From positions 31,640,476-31,704,475 of the forward strand of contig CM053333.1 of NCBI GenBank assembly GCA_028583605.1: a DNA stretch of 64,000 nucleotides, in the 5' to 3' direction. This document shows positions 23,201 to 34,018 of this stretch, piece by piece (within the stretch, counting starts at the first letter, position 1; each line of letters starts with the position of its first letter). Under the pieces are notes generated by a model that was given only the letters and a program-made list of their open reading frames with translations, did not search any database and was not told the origin of the DNA. The DNA comes from Dastarcus helophoroides. Taxonomy: Eukaryota; Arthropoda; Insecta; Coleoptera; Bothrideridae. The translations under genes were made by a program, and so were the position numbers.

Positions 23201-23590
23201 TCGTAAGCCTCTCACATTTTGATAGTATGTGTGGAGGGAAATTATTTCGTAATCGGGGGGATTTAGTTTAAAGCCTTTCCGTTGGTAATCCTTAGAACGC
23301 CCTGGTTGTAAACAATCCTAAGATTAACTTCTCCATTAGCTGTTCTTGTATTTAATTCGTTTTTTAATGCTTTGTATGCATTTTGTTGTTTTATGGTTTT
23401 GTCATATGAAAGTCTGATCCGTTTATATTGCTCCTCAAATTCTTAGCCAATTTAATAGTTTTTGAGACATCTGAATCAGTAGCCAGTATAACTCTTAGGG
23501 GCGCCTAGATGTATTGGTTTTTACGGCATGACCAAGTCTTTGTATTTCCAATTCTTCAGCGTTAATAGAAGGATTAATAATCTAGGAAGA
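20222..23590 (-). mobile_element. CR1/Jockey-superfamily LINE, 5' truncated within ORF1
   Basis: A minus-strand non-LTR retrotransposon. Its 3' end, at 20222, has a tail of ATT units (20222-20236 on plus) after AATAAACTA. The right part (about 23290-23590) holds the last ~100 codons of ORF1 in three frames, including a GEVNLRIVYNQGVLRI segment. ORF2 follows. The right border is where ORF1 similarity stops. No target duplication was found. Several frameshifts show it is inactive. Confidence 0.82.
20398..23290 (-). pseudogene. LINE ORF2: endonuclease and reverse transcriptase
   Basis: The endonuclease part (about 22570-23215) shows ALTETWLNSD, then IGDFNIRN and SSDRLLDLVLSS. The final motif reads EDALD, where Ser-Asp-His is expected, so the catalytic histidine is lost. 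Reverse transcriptase follows with NYRPISLLCNFAKIFE (about 21690). It continues after a frameshift near 21620 with ENQHGFVEKRST, VYTDFQKAFDQ (motif A), SGVPQGSNLGPL (motif B) and FADDLKFF (motif C, near 21235, after another frameshift). The C-terminal part (20398-21006) has LESIQRRFLKFL. The enzyme would nick target DNA and copy its own RNA; frameshifts and the endonuclease change rule that out here. Confidence 0.87.
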
Positions 23591-23715
23591 CAAGAAATAT
23601 GCAGTGTCCCACACTCAAAGACGGACACCCAGGTGTTACGAAATAATGAAGCCAACAACGAAACATACAACAATTATTTTTGACGAAAATGGGTCAAAGT
23701 TATTGATATCATTAT
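23591..23715. other. Spacer between LINE and hAT nest
   Basis: Short unique-looking stretch with no feature. It ends in the outer hAT-like element's target-site copy CTAAGTTG (23716-23723). Confidence 0.5.
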
Positions 23716-25834
23716 CTAAGTTGCAGTGGCGGCTCGTAGCCAAAACAAATGGGGGTGCTGCGACAATGTTTAGCGTTTTATGTTTGATCCAAAATGTCGA
23801 TTTCGTCAAAATTTTAACTTTTTAAAATTTCGACATTCTCAAAATGTAACTTTTCGAAAATTTTAGATTTTTTAGAAAACATGACAATAATGTCGGGTTT
23901 TTTTGAAAGACTGGATTTTTTCCAAATTTCGATTGTATTCCAAAATTTAGATTTTTTTTTCTTGTAATTTGAACTTTACTTTATTTTTAAGTATTGGCTT
24001 TTCCGAAAATCTTTGTATACTCTTTACGGTGTTTTGTTTTTTTTTGTATTTTATTTTGAAAATTAAGTACATTTTTTCAAAATTTTTACCTTTTGAAAAT
24101 TTTTATTTTTTCTGAAAATGTAACATTTTTTAAAACTGGACATTTGATTTTTTAAATTTTCGATCTTTTTCAAAATTTCATTATTTTTTTTTTGAAAAAT
24201 TGTAATTGCAAATTTCGATTCTTAATAAGTTCGACTGTTTTTTAATGTCAAACAATTTTCGAAATTTCGACTATTTTTGCAAAGTTTCGATTTTTGGAAA
24301 AATGTTATTTTTTTTAATCTTGTTTGTTTATTTACTAATAAAAAGTTTCAACTTTTTCTAGAAATATGATTTGCTTTCTCTTGAAATTTTGAGTTTAATC
24401 TTTAAATTTCGATCTTTTTTTATCGAAATTTGAATTTTAAATTCGAACTTGTGAATTTCAAGAATAAATTTAACATTTCTAAAAAAATTGGAAATTTCGA
24501 TTCAGAATTTTCTTTGGTCCTACAGTACTAGTAATTTTTTAGAGAAATATCAAATTGTAAAAAAGATTGAAATTTACAGTTTATTTTTTCTTGAAAATTC
24601 AATATATTTCCCAAAGTTTTCTTATTTTTATGCAGATTTGGAGTTTATTTTCCCTAAACTTATGCTTAACAAGAAATTTCAACTTTTTTGTAAAGATATT
24701 TCAAATTTCAGTATTTTTCTCTCAGAAATTTTGCTGTTTTCCTATATTTTTTTTTTAAATTTCGACTTTTCCTGGAGATTTTTTCTTTAAAATATTTTTA
24801 CAAATTTTAATTTCTCTAAATTGTTTTGGAAATTTAAAACTACAAAATAAACTGAACTTTAAAATATTAAAATTTCGTTAAAAAACTTTTAAATTTTCAA
24901 AACAAATGAGATAGAAATCAAAATTTCTACAAGAAAAAATATTTTAAAGACAAAATCTCCAGGAAAAGTCGAAATTTGAACAAAAAATGTTTGTACAAAA
25001 TGTTTAAAGAATAACACAAATGTTATAGGAAAAAAAGCAAAATTTCTTAGTGAAAAAATCTAAATTTGAACAAAAAATTGAAATATCTTAACAAAAAAAT
25101 CGAAATTTTTTGTTTTTCTCAAAATGTTGAAATTTTTAAAGAGCTTTCAGGGTTTTTTCCAAACATTTTTTGTCAAAACTACAAAATAAAATGAACCTTA
25201 AATTGTTATAGTGTCGTGAAAAAACTTGACATTTTTAAAGCAAATTAGAGGAACATAAAGAAAAATCTGGAAAAGTTGGAATTTCTAGAAGAAATTTTAA
25301 GAACAACACTTTCAGGAAAAATGGAAATTTCGAGAAAATTTATTTTTATAAAATATTTAGGAAAAATGGACTTTTTAGAAAAATCAAAATGTCCTGAAAA
25401 AATCAAAATATCTAAAAAAAAACTCAAAATTTTTATACAAAATAAGATTTGAGGTAAAAATTCGAAGATACCGTACTAACTTATTTTTTAGAGAAATAGT
25501 AAAATGCGAGATGAATTTAATTTAGATTGTTTCTTGAAATTATAATTATTTTCTCAAAATATTGACATTTTCAAAGAAATTTGGAATTTTTTTCTTAACA
25601 TTTTAATTTCTGCTCGAAATATTTTCTTCCACGAAACTTTTACAAAAATTAGTTTTCGAAAATGAGATTTTGATTAAAATTAAAAATGAAATAGGTTTTT
25701 AAATATCGTAACTTCGTAAAAGAAACCTAAAATTTCTATAAAAAGAAATCAGAGAGGATTTAAAATTTCTATAAAAAATTGTGTAGTGAAAAATGTTAAG
25801 AAAATTTTGAGAAAAAAACTCATAAGCGAAAATG

Positions 25835-25877
25835 GGGGTGCTGCAGTTCCACAGTGCCTATGCGCCAGCCGCCATTG
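25835..25877 (+). mobile_element. Extra right terminus of a hAT-like copy (B) inside element A
   Basis: GGGGGTGCTGCAGTTCCACAG followed by a GCCGCCATTG end is the same right end as at 32181. The bases after it (AATTTGGGTGAAC) continue the interior of element A, as judged by the match to 29880-29900 reversed in copy C. No corresponding left end or target duplication is present for B. I infer that B jumped into A and that recombination between the two similar left halves removed the interval, leaving a hybrid. Confidence 0.55.
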
Positions 25878-27686
25878 AATTTGGGTGAACATTTCTTAAT
25901 TATTCAAAACTAAAAACTTGATAATTCTCAGATCTTTTGAATGTGTCTACTTTTTCAAAGGTTTGATATATTTTTTTTAATTTGGACTAAAAAATTTCGA
26001 CCTATTTGTTTAAAAATTTCTTCATTTTCAAAATTTTGTTTGAAAGTTTTTAAAAATGTTTGCCTTATCCTTAAATTTTTTATATATTTCGTATATTTCT
26101 CAAAATTTAAAAAGATTAAAGTGTCAAAAAATGTCGACTTTTTTTTTAAAAATTTTAACCTTTTCTTAAATCTGCACTTTGCTAAAATTTTCGACTTTTT
26201 TGTAATTCCCACTGCTGAAAATTTCGTTTTTTTTTCAAATGTTCGAATTTTTCAAAATTATAGCCATTTTTCAAAATTAAAAATTTTGGAACGTTTAACA
26301 ATTTCGATTATTTTTTTAATTTCAACTGTTTCCAAAAATTCGACATTCTTTGCAAAGTGTCGATCCTTTATTTAAAAATTTTGATTTTTCTTTTAAGTGA
26401 CACATTTCTTAAAAAGTCATTTTGAAATTTTCGACCAATTTCGAATTCTTCTAAAGATTTCGACTCTATTTGAAAACTTGACCTTTTTTTTAAAGGTTCG
26501 AACTGTTTTCAAAATATTATTTATAATTTTTTTGAACATTTCCAATTAAATCTTTAAAAAAAATGAGCTTTTATTTTAAATTTAAACTACTCAAAATTTC
26601 GACTTTTTCCAAAATTTTACCTTTTCAAAATTTCAACCTTTTTGATAATTACGATTTTATTAAATAATTTTGAGTTTTCTCCAATATTCAAAAATTCAAC
26701 TTCTTTGAAAATTCAATTAAAAATTCTGCAATTTATATTAAATGTCAATATTTATTCAGAATTTTGCCTTTTTCCATTCGCAAAATTACTAAAAATGTCG
26801 ACTATTTTAAAAATTTATTTTTTTTCTACATTATTTACTTATTTCAAAATCGTTATTTTCTTTTGGAAATTTGATTTTCTATGAAAACCTCAACATTTTC
26901 GTAAAATTTTTCGGAATTTTTAATTCCATTTTTTTCCAATTTTGGCTTTTTTGATAACTTTGGCTTTATTTTTTATAACTGGTGATTTTTTTCTTTTTAA
27001 ATTTAAATTTTTTCGAATTGTTATTATATTTATTATTTATTAATTATTATATTAAAATAACTATTACTTCTAATAACAAAATTTTCGATTTTTAAAACTA
27101 TGCGAAGCTTTAAAACAAATTTCGACAAAAAACTTGCAGCTTATGTACAAATAAATTATTAAAATTTACACTTTATTCTTAAAATATTGACTTGAAGCAT
27201 TAAATTGTTCATTAATTTTTTGCAACATTTTGATTGTTTTTATTTTCTAAATTTTAAGGCTTTTTTTGAAATGTTGAGTCTTTTTTGTCGAAATTTCAAT
27301 AATTCTCATTTTAAAAGTCGAAATTTTAAATATATTTTTAAAAATTAATTTATTTTTTAAAATTGTTCTTATTTCTTTGATTCTTAAATTGTCCTTCATT
27401 TCAAAAATTTTATATACAAATAAGAAATTTCAATTTTTCCTAGAAATATTGTCTGCTTTTTTTTCAAAATTTCATCTTATTCTTTAAATTTGAACTTTAC
27501 AATTTTAAGAATAAATTTAACATTTTTAGAAAAGTTGGAAATTTTGATTCAGAATTTTCTTTGGTCATACAGTAGTAGTAATTTTTTAGAGAAAATCGAA
27601 TTGCAAAAAATATACAAGGTTCATTTTTTCTTGAAGTTTCAATATTTTTCTTATTTTTATGCAAATTTCGAGTCTATTTTCTCTAA

Positions 27687-30600
27687 TCTATATAAATAAA
27701 ACAAAATCGTGTTAATTACACGATTTATAACTCCAGAACGGCTAAACGGATTTTTATGTTCTTTGCTTTGTTGCATTTGCCTCGGCTTCAAATAGCAGAA
27801 TAAACAGTGGCGGCTCGCGTATAGGCACTGTGGAACTGCAGCACCCCCCATTTCGCTTAAGAGTTTTTTCTCAAAATTTTCCGAAGACTTATCCTTAAAT
27901 AATTATTTTGTAGAGAATGTAAATTTTCTCTGATTTCTTTTTATAGAAATGTCAAGTTTCTTTTACGAAATTACTGGATTTTAAAATCTATTTTAATTTT
28001 TTTTCCAATTTTTGTAAAAATTTTGAGAAAATAATTAATTTCAAAATAAAATCCAAATCCAACTCTTCTCGCATTTTAATATTTCTCTTTTTATCTTAAA
28101 TCTCAATTTCAACTTTTTTGTAAAACATTTTTGAGTTTCTTCTAGATATTTCGATTTATTAAAAAAAAATTTAATCTTTTCAGCGAAGTTTTCATTTTTT
28201 CCTAAATATTTTATAAAAAGAATTTTTTTATAAATTCTAATTTTTTCTGAAAATTTTGTCCTTAACATTTTTCTGGATATTTCAACTTCTTCATATTTTT
28301 TATGTTCCTCTTATTTGCTTTAGAACTGTCAAGTTTTTTCATTAGACTTTGACATTTTATAGTTCATTTTATTTTCCAATTTTAATAAAAATATTTAGCA
28401 AAACACCCTAAAATTTCTATAAAAATGTTATCATTTTGGAAAAACGAAGGAATTTTAAGAAAAAATTTAATTTTCAACTCCTTTTGCATTTTGATATTTT
28501 TCTAAAATGAAATAACAACCGAGTCTTGGATTACTTTCGTGAAATTTCAATTTCAGCCTTTTTGTAAAGATATATCTTAAATAAATTTTGATTTTTTTCC
28601 CGTGAAATTTTATACAAAGAAATTTTTTAGAATTTCAACTGTTGCTGGAGATTTTGTCTTTAAACTATTATTTCTTGTAAAAATTTTTATTTCTCTAATT
28701 TGTTTTAGAAATGTTAAAGTTTTTCACGAAATATTAATATTTTAAAGTTTCTTTTATTTTGTAATTTTGATAAGAAACTGAAAATTATTAAGTACTAGCT
28801 GGCCCTGGCGAACTTCGTACCACCTCAGAATTAATAAATATTGTGTTAACTCATTAGAATGAACATGTTCAAAAGAAAAGAAGGATTTTGAAAAAAGTTT
28901 ATATTTTAAAAAAAATTGAATTTTTAAAATAGTCGACATTTTCAATAATTGTGCGAATGGAAAAAGGTAAAATTTTAGAAAAATATCGACATTTAAAATA
29001 AATTGCAGAATTTTTAATAAAATTTTCAAAGAGGCTGAAATTTTGAATATTGAAGAAAACTTAAAATAATCAAAAAATTCGTGGTTATCAAAAAGGTTGA
29101 AATTTTGAAAAGGTAAGATTTTGGAAAAAGTCGAAATTTTGAGTAGTTCAAATTTAAAATAAAAACCCACTTTTTTTAAAAGTTGAAGATTTAATTGGAA
29201 ATGTTGAAAAAAAGTATAAATAATATTTTGAAAAAAGTTCGGACTTAAAAAAAATGAAGTTTTTAAAAACAGTAGAAATTTTGAAAAAAAAGCTACCTTT
29301 TAAAATGGAATCGAATTTTTTAGAAAAATTCGAAATTTTACGAGTTGGCTAGAAATTTCAAAATGAGTTTTTAAGAAATGTCTCACTTAAAACAAAACTC
29401 AAAATTTTTGAATAAAGGATCGACAGGTTGCAAAGAATGTCAAAATTTTGAACAATAGCTAAAACTTTGAAAACTTCGAACATTTAAAAAAACCGAAAAA
29501 TCAACAAAGTGGGAATTAAAAAAAGTCGAAAATTTTAGAAATGCGCCGATTTTGGAAAAGGCTAAATTTTTCAAGAAAAAACCGCAATTTTGTAACCTTT
29601 TGATCTTCCTAAATTTTGAGAAATATACGAAATATATAAAAAATTTAAGGATAAGGCAAAAATTTTCAAAAAACTTTCAAATTTTCAAAAGAAGTCAAAA
29701 TTTTGAAAATGAAGAAATTTTCAAACAAATTGGTCGAAATTTTACAGTCGGAATTAAAGAAAATATCAAAATTTTAAAAAAGTAGGCACATTCAAAAGAT
29801 CTGAGAATTATTATTGAGGTTTTAAAATAATTCGAAATTTTAAAAAAGTTTCAATGTTGAATAATTGGAAAATTTTCACTCAAATTATCAATAAAAATCA
29901 AAATTTTCAAACCCGGAATATTGAAAACAAGTCAAAAATTATCAGATAGATCGAGGTTTTCAAAAGTCGAAATATTGAGAAGTTAAAAGTTTGAAGAGAG
30001 TTTAAGTTTTTGGTAGTTAAAATTTTGAACCAAAGTTGAAGATTTTTTAAAAAAGATTGAAATTTCAGGTCAATAAAATCAAAATTTTGAAAAAATTTTA
30101 AACGTCAAGACTTTAAAAACAATCGAAATTTTAAAAGAATTCCGAAAATTAAACAGTAGTAAAAAAACAAAAATAGTCGAAAATGTGAAAAAACTCGACA
30201 TTTTATAAAATGTCTCCATTTCAAAAAATCGAAACTTTGCAAAAAAGTCGAAATTTTGAAAAATAGTTGACATTAAAAAACACTCGAAATTTTCAATAAT
30301 AATAGTATAATTTCTCAAAAAAAACTGATGAAATTTTGAAATTTTGAAAAAGATCGAAAACTTAAAAAGTCAAAACTCCAGTTTTAACAAATTTTACATT
30401 GTCAGAAAAAGTAGAAATTTTCAGAGTCAAAATTTTGAAAAATGTACTTTTAATTTTCAAAAAAAAAAACAAAAAAAAACAAAACACCGAAAAGTTTAAA
30501 TATTTTTGAAAATAAGGATATATATTTAAAAGAGTGTACACAGATTTTCGAAAAAATTAATACTTAAAAATAAAATAAAGTTGAAATTATAAAAAAATAT

Positions 30601-31173
30601 AAATAAATAGATAAATAGATAAATTTTGGAATACAACCGAAATTTGAAAAAATCCAGTCACGCGACATTATTCAAAAATTTTCATTGTCAAATTTTCTAA
30701 GAAATCTGAAATTTTCAAAAAGTTACATTTTTAAAATGTCGAAATTTTTAGTTGAAGTTTTAAAAGGTTAAAATTTTGAAGAAATCGACATTTTAGATCA
30801 AACATAAAACACTAAACATTGTCGCAGCACCCCCATTAGTTTTGGTTACGAGCCGCCACTGAGAATAAAGACTAAAATATTGAAAAAAATCCCATGTTTT
30901 ATAAGGAATCCGTGTACAGCGCCATCTCTAATTCATAACAGGAACATGACAGAAATGCACCGTAACCTACACTAACCGTAAATATGTTGTAATCAATGTC
31001 CAGTAGATGGCGTTGTATCTGTTTTGATTATGGCCCGTTTTTAGCGGTTTTTCGCGGATTCACCTGGAAACGGGCGACCGTATTAAATATTTTAATGTAA
31101 ACTTTCATTCAGCTAATGAGAACACAATATTTATTAATTCTGAGGTGGTACGAAGTTCGCCAGGGCCAGCTAG
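27687..31173 (+). mobile_element. Small Helitron-like element, split by hAT copy C
   Basis: The 5' end TCTATATAAATAAAACAAAA follows an A. The 3' end, at 31173, is CCAGGGCCAGCTAG followed by T. TC...CTAG ends between A and T are the insertion rule of Helitrons, and sequences like CATAACTC-AGAACGGCT near a 5' end and GTTCGCC-GGGCCAGCTAGT at a 3' end are known in insect Helitrons. Without the nested copy it is only about 422 bp (27687-27804 plus 30870-31173), too short for a Rep/helicase gene, so it is non-autonomous. Confidence 0.6.
27805..30861 (-). mobile_element. hAT-like non-autonomous copy (C), nested in the Helitron, perfect 8-bp duplication
   Basis: The ends are CAGTGGCGGCTCGCGTATAG at 27805 and, reversed, CAGTGGCGGCTCGTAACC at 30861. 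AGAATAAA occurs at 27797-27804 and 30862-30869, a perfect 8-bp target duplication. Orientation is opposite to element A. The interior is again short repeats in mirror image. At 28795-28860 it contains the 3' end of the same Helitron, at the same position within the hAT sequence as in element A. Copy C therefore came from a source that already carried the Helitron. Confidence 0.85.
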
Positions 31174-32189
31174 TACTTAATAATTTTCAGTTTCTCATCA
31201 AAATTACAAAATAAAAGGAGCTTTAAAATATTATTATTTCGTAAAAATCTTTTTCTAAAACAAATTAGAGAAATTAAAATTTTTACAAGCAAAAATATTT
31301 TAAAGACAAAATTTCTAGCAAAAGTTAGAATTTAAAAAAAAATTTCTTTGTAATTTCTTAGAGGAAATTGAAATTTTAGAAATATCTTTATAAAAAGGTT
31401 GAAATTGAAATTTTACGAAAATAATCCAAGACTCGGTTGTTATTTCATTTTTAAAAAATATCGAAATGCGAACGGAGATGAAAATTAAATATTTTCTTAA
31501 AATTTCTTGTTTTTTCCAAAATATTGACATTTTTATAGAAATTTGAGAGTTTTTTTGCTCAACACTTTTATCAAAATTAGAAAATAAAATGAACTATGAA
31601 ATATCAAAGTCTAACGAAAAAACTTGACAGTTTTAAAGAAAATTAAAGGAACATAAAAAAAATCTGAAGAGGTTGAAATTTCCAGATGAAATTTTAAGAA
31701 CAAAATTTTCAGAAAAAGTAGGAATTTATAACAAATTTCTTTTTATAAAATATCTAGGAAAAATGGAGTCTTCATAGCAAAAATAAATTAAAAATTTTTT
31801 ATATAAATCGAAATATCTAGAAGCAACTCAAAATTTTTATACAAAAAAGTTGAAATTGAAATTTTAGGTAAAAATTCGAGTATTCGCTATTAATTTTTTT
31901 AGAGAAATATTAAAATGCAAGAAGTTTGGTTTAGATGTTATTTTGAAATTTTAATTATTTTCTCAAAATTTTTACAAAAATTAGGAAAAAATATTAAAAT
32001 AGATTTTAAAATCCCGCAACTTCGTAAAAGAAACTTGACATTTCTGTAAAAAGAAATCAGATAAAATTTAAAATCTCTACAAAAATGGTTTAAGGAAAAG
32101 TCTTCGGAAAATTTTGAGAAAAAACTCGTAAGCGAAATTGGGGGTGCTGCAGTTCCAGTGCCTATACGCGAGCCGCCACTGCTAACTTG

Positions 32190-32509
32190 GTATAATTGTA
32201 AACTAAAATTGTTACTTTAGATATTGTAAAAACCTAAGCAAAGCTAATCTCGTAATGATATTAACTCCTACTTGAAAGTCGCACAGGCATAAACGACAAT
32301 GAATATTAGTTTTAATAACAGACAATGTCCATTCCTCTTGAAAATTTGTCAAAATGCAGCTGAGATGGAAAACAAGGGTTCCTGTTTCTATCAAATAGGT
32401 CAAGTAGTTTTGAATTTACAGAATTATTAAGGTACCTGTACCAAATATAGCCAAGTTAAATTTTGATGTCTTGTAAATTGGACATACTTTAAATCCAAAG
32501 AAGGTTTCA
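32190..32509. other. Spacer right of the hAT nest
   Basis: Unrecognised sequence with no gene or repeat that I can support. Confidence 0.5.
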
Positions 32510-32653
32510 CCCCTTTACCACATCGGCAATTAAATAAATAATTACGCGATACGTATTTCGCCAGCAGAACTGGCATTTTTTAAGCGCACTAATCTAAAAA
32601 GATTAGCAAAAGATGCATCGACGTCATCTGCATTGCCGAATGTGGTAAAGGGG
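32510..32653. mobile_element. Small inverted-repeat element (MITE-like), about 143 bp
   Basis: CCCCTTTACCACATCGGCAAT on the left is matched, with one extra base, by ATTGCCGAATGTGGTAAAGGGG reversed on the right. Inside are further small hairpins: GCCAG/CTGGC near 32561-32575 and TAATC/GATTA near 32590-32606. No target duplication is evident and there is no coding capacity. It may be a MITE or just a stable structured repeat. Confidence 0.5.
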
Positions 32654-33304
32654 ACTTAATCACGAGCCACAGTGTTTATTTCAGTGCTTTAGTGGACATA
32701 GTTTAACAAAACTTCTTCAAATTTTAATGGAAGCATCTTCAGCTTGTTTATTTTGAGCCAGCAAATAAACACCCCCATTGAGAAAACACTTATACATTTT
32801 CAAACAGTTTTGTAAAGCAGTGCTTTGGCCTTATTAGGAACCCCCTATATCCTAATAAGACCATGGTTTAAATTTCAAAAAAAAACTATCATGATAACGA
32901 AAAATATTTATTTCTGTGGAAATAAGTGATAATAAAGCAGTTTCCTAAGCTTAAGTAGCAAACATCCCGGTTTACTTTGTTTACTTTTTTACAAGTGAGC
33001 ACCCCCAAAAACCACTATGTCGTCGATTTTTATGAAACATAGATCAAATGAATGCCTATACCAATACTAAACATAGCCCTAAAAAATTTTATAAAATTTC
33101 ATTTTTTTTTTGTTTTACGAATGTTTAAATATTCTAATTACTTTTAATTAAAAAATTAATTTCTCGGACACTTTTTAACGAAATGTTACGAAAATTTTAT
33201 GAGAGATTCCTAGTAGTTTATATTTTCAAATGTAATAAACAATTTTCGTACATTTATTCGCTAATGCTCTTTAGAGGTTTCATCATTAGAACTCTCCCCT
33301 TTTA
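32654..33304. other. Spacer with a hairpin at 32830-32859
   Basis: CTTATTAGG (32830-32838) pairs perfectly with CCTAATAAG (32851-32859) across a 12-base loop. Otherwise I see no feature. Confidence 0.35.
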
Positions 33305-33639
33305 CTAAAATTTTATAACTTTAAAAACAGCTGCTGCTGATGTCCCAGGATGACTAAAATTAATTGGGCCTTTTATTATAAACCCGGCAAAAAAATCTGA
33401 ATCATTGGAACGTGAAACACTGGAGTTGTGGAATGATAAAGTATCCCCTTGTTTTAATGATTTATTTATTAACCCTGAAATATCATGCTTTTCACCATTT
33501 ATAAAAATCTTAATATTTTTTGGTTGAATATATACATCAACAATTTTACCATAAGTTGAGGGGAACATATAATCACATCTGTTGTTATGTAGAATATGTA
33601 TACCGTTGGTGACACCTTTCGAAATAAAAGACAAAATAC
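33305..33639 (-). pseudogene. Right-hand (3') part of an unknown open frame split by the Gypsy element
   Basis: On minus, about 111 codons are open from the Gypsy insertion point to a stop at 33305. The predicted piece contains KIFINGEKHDISGLIN and ends SAAAVFKVIKF. I do not recognise the family. Removing the Gypsy element and one copy of its ATAC duplication joins this frame, in phase and without a stop, to open sequence at 38201-38310. The frame was therefore longer before the insertion. No signal peptide or transmembrane segment is visible. It could be a host exon or a gene of another mobile element. Confidence 0.45.
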
Positions 33640-33988
33640 TGTTACGGGCTTATCGGTTCGATTGATTACACTTATCGAATAAGACCCACTTTATTACTGA
33701 ACTCAACAATTTACAATTAACTCACTTCGACTAGCTCACTAATTGCACTGATTCTAACTGACTGACTCGAGGGAAAACTGACCGCCTTTTTATAGTTTCG
33801 GCCCGCGTCTTCCAGAATTTTCGGCAGATAAGGCTTATCGAATGCCGAAATTTCTGGAACGCTTATCTGCCGTTTGTTTCGTTATCGCGGCCGCTTTCCC
33901 CTTATCAGAACCTTCTAGAAACTTTTTTATTTACTAAATTCTACAATTCTATTCTAAATCCTATTTCATCTATTTACATTGCGTTACA
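33640..33988 (-). repeat. 3' LTR of the Gypsy element
   Basis: Begins TGTTACGGGCTTATCGG and ends TTTACATTGCGTTACA on plus. In element orientation it starts TGTAACGC and ends CCCGTAACA. A TATA box and an AATAAA signal lie inside. Confidence 0.95.
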
Positions 33989-34002
33989 CTGCCTCCCCCT
34001 TA
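33989..34002 (-). promoter_or_regulatory. Polypurine tract
   Basis: Immediately before the 3' LTR, minus reads AAGGGGGAGGCAG. This is the usual place and composition of the primer for plus-strand cDNA. Confidence 0.75.
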
Positions 34003-34018
34003 GGAATGATCGTCCCGA

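Larger units (their letters stand above)
23724..32181 (+). mobile_element. Outer hAT-like non-autonomous element (A), with nested insertions
   Basis: The left end is CAGTGGCGGCTCGTAGCC at 23724. The right end, reversed, is CAGTGGCGGCTCGCGTATAG at 32181. The flanks are CTAAGTTG (23716-23723) and CTAACTTG (32182-32189), an 8-bp target duplication with one change. Terminal CAGTGGCGG and an 8-bp duplication fit the hAT superfamily. The interior has no transposase; it consists of AAATTTCGAC-type short repeats, so the element depended on a partner. Inside it lie an extra right end (B) at 25877, a Helitron (27687-31173) and a second hAT-like copy (27805-30861). Confidence 0.8.

Noticed and set aside
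23724..25877. Simple complete 2.15-kb hAT-like MITE
   Set aside because: Its flanks do not match each other; the left flank matches the one at 32182, so it is part of a nested structure.
32550..32620. Hammerhead-ribozyme-like GCCAG...CTGGCGAAA on minus
   Set aside because: The required CTGATGA core is not present next to the stem.
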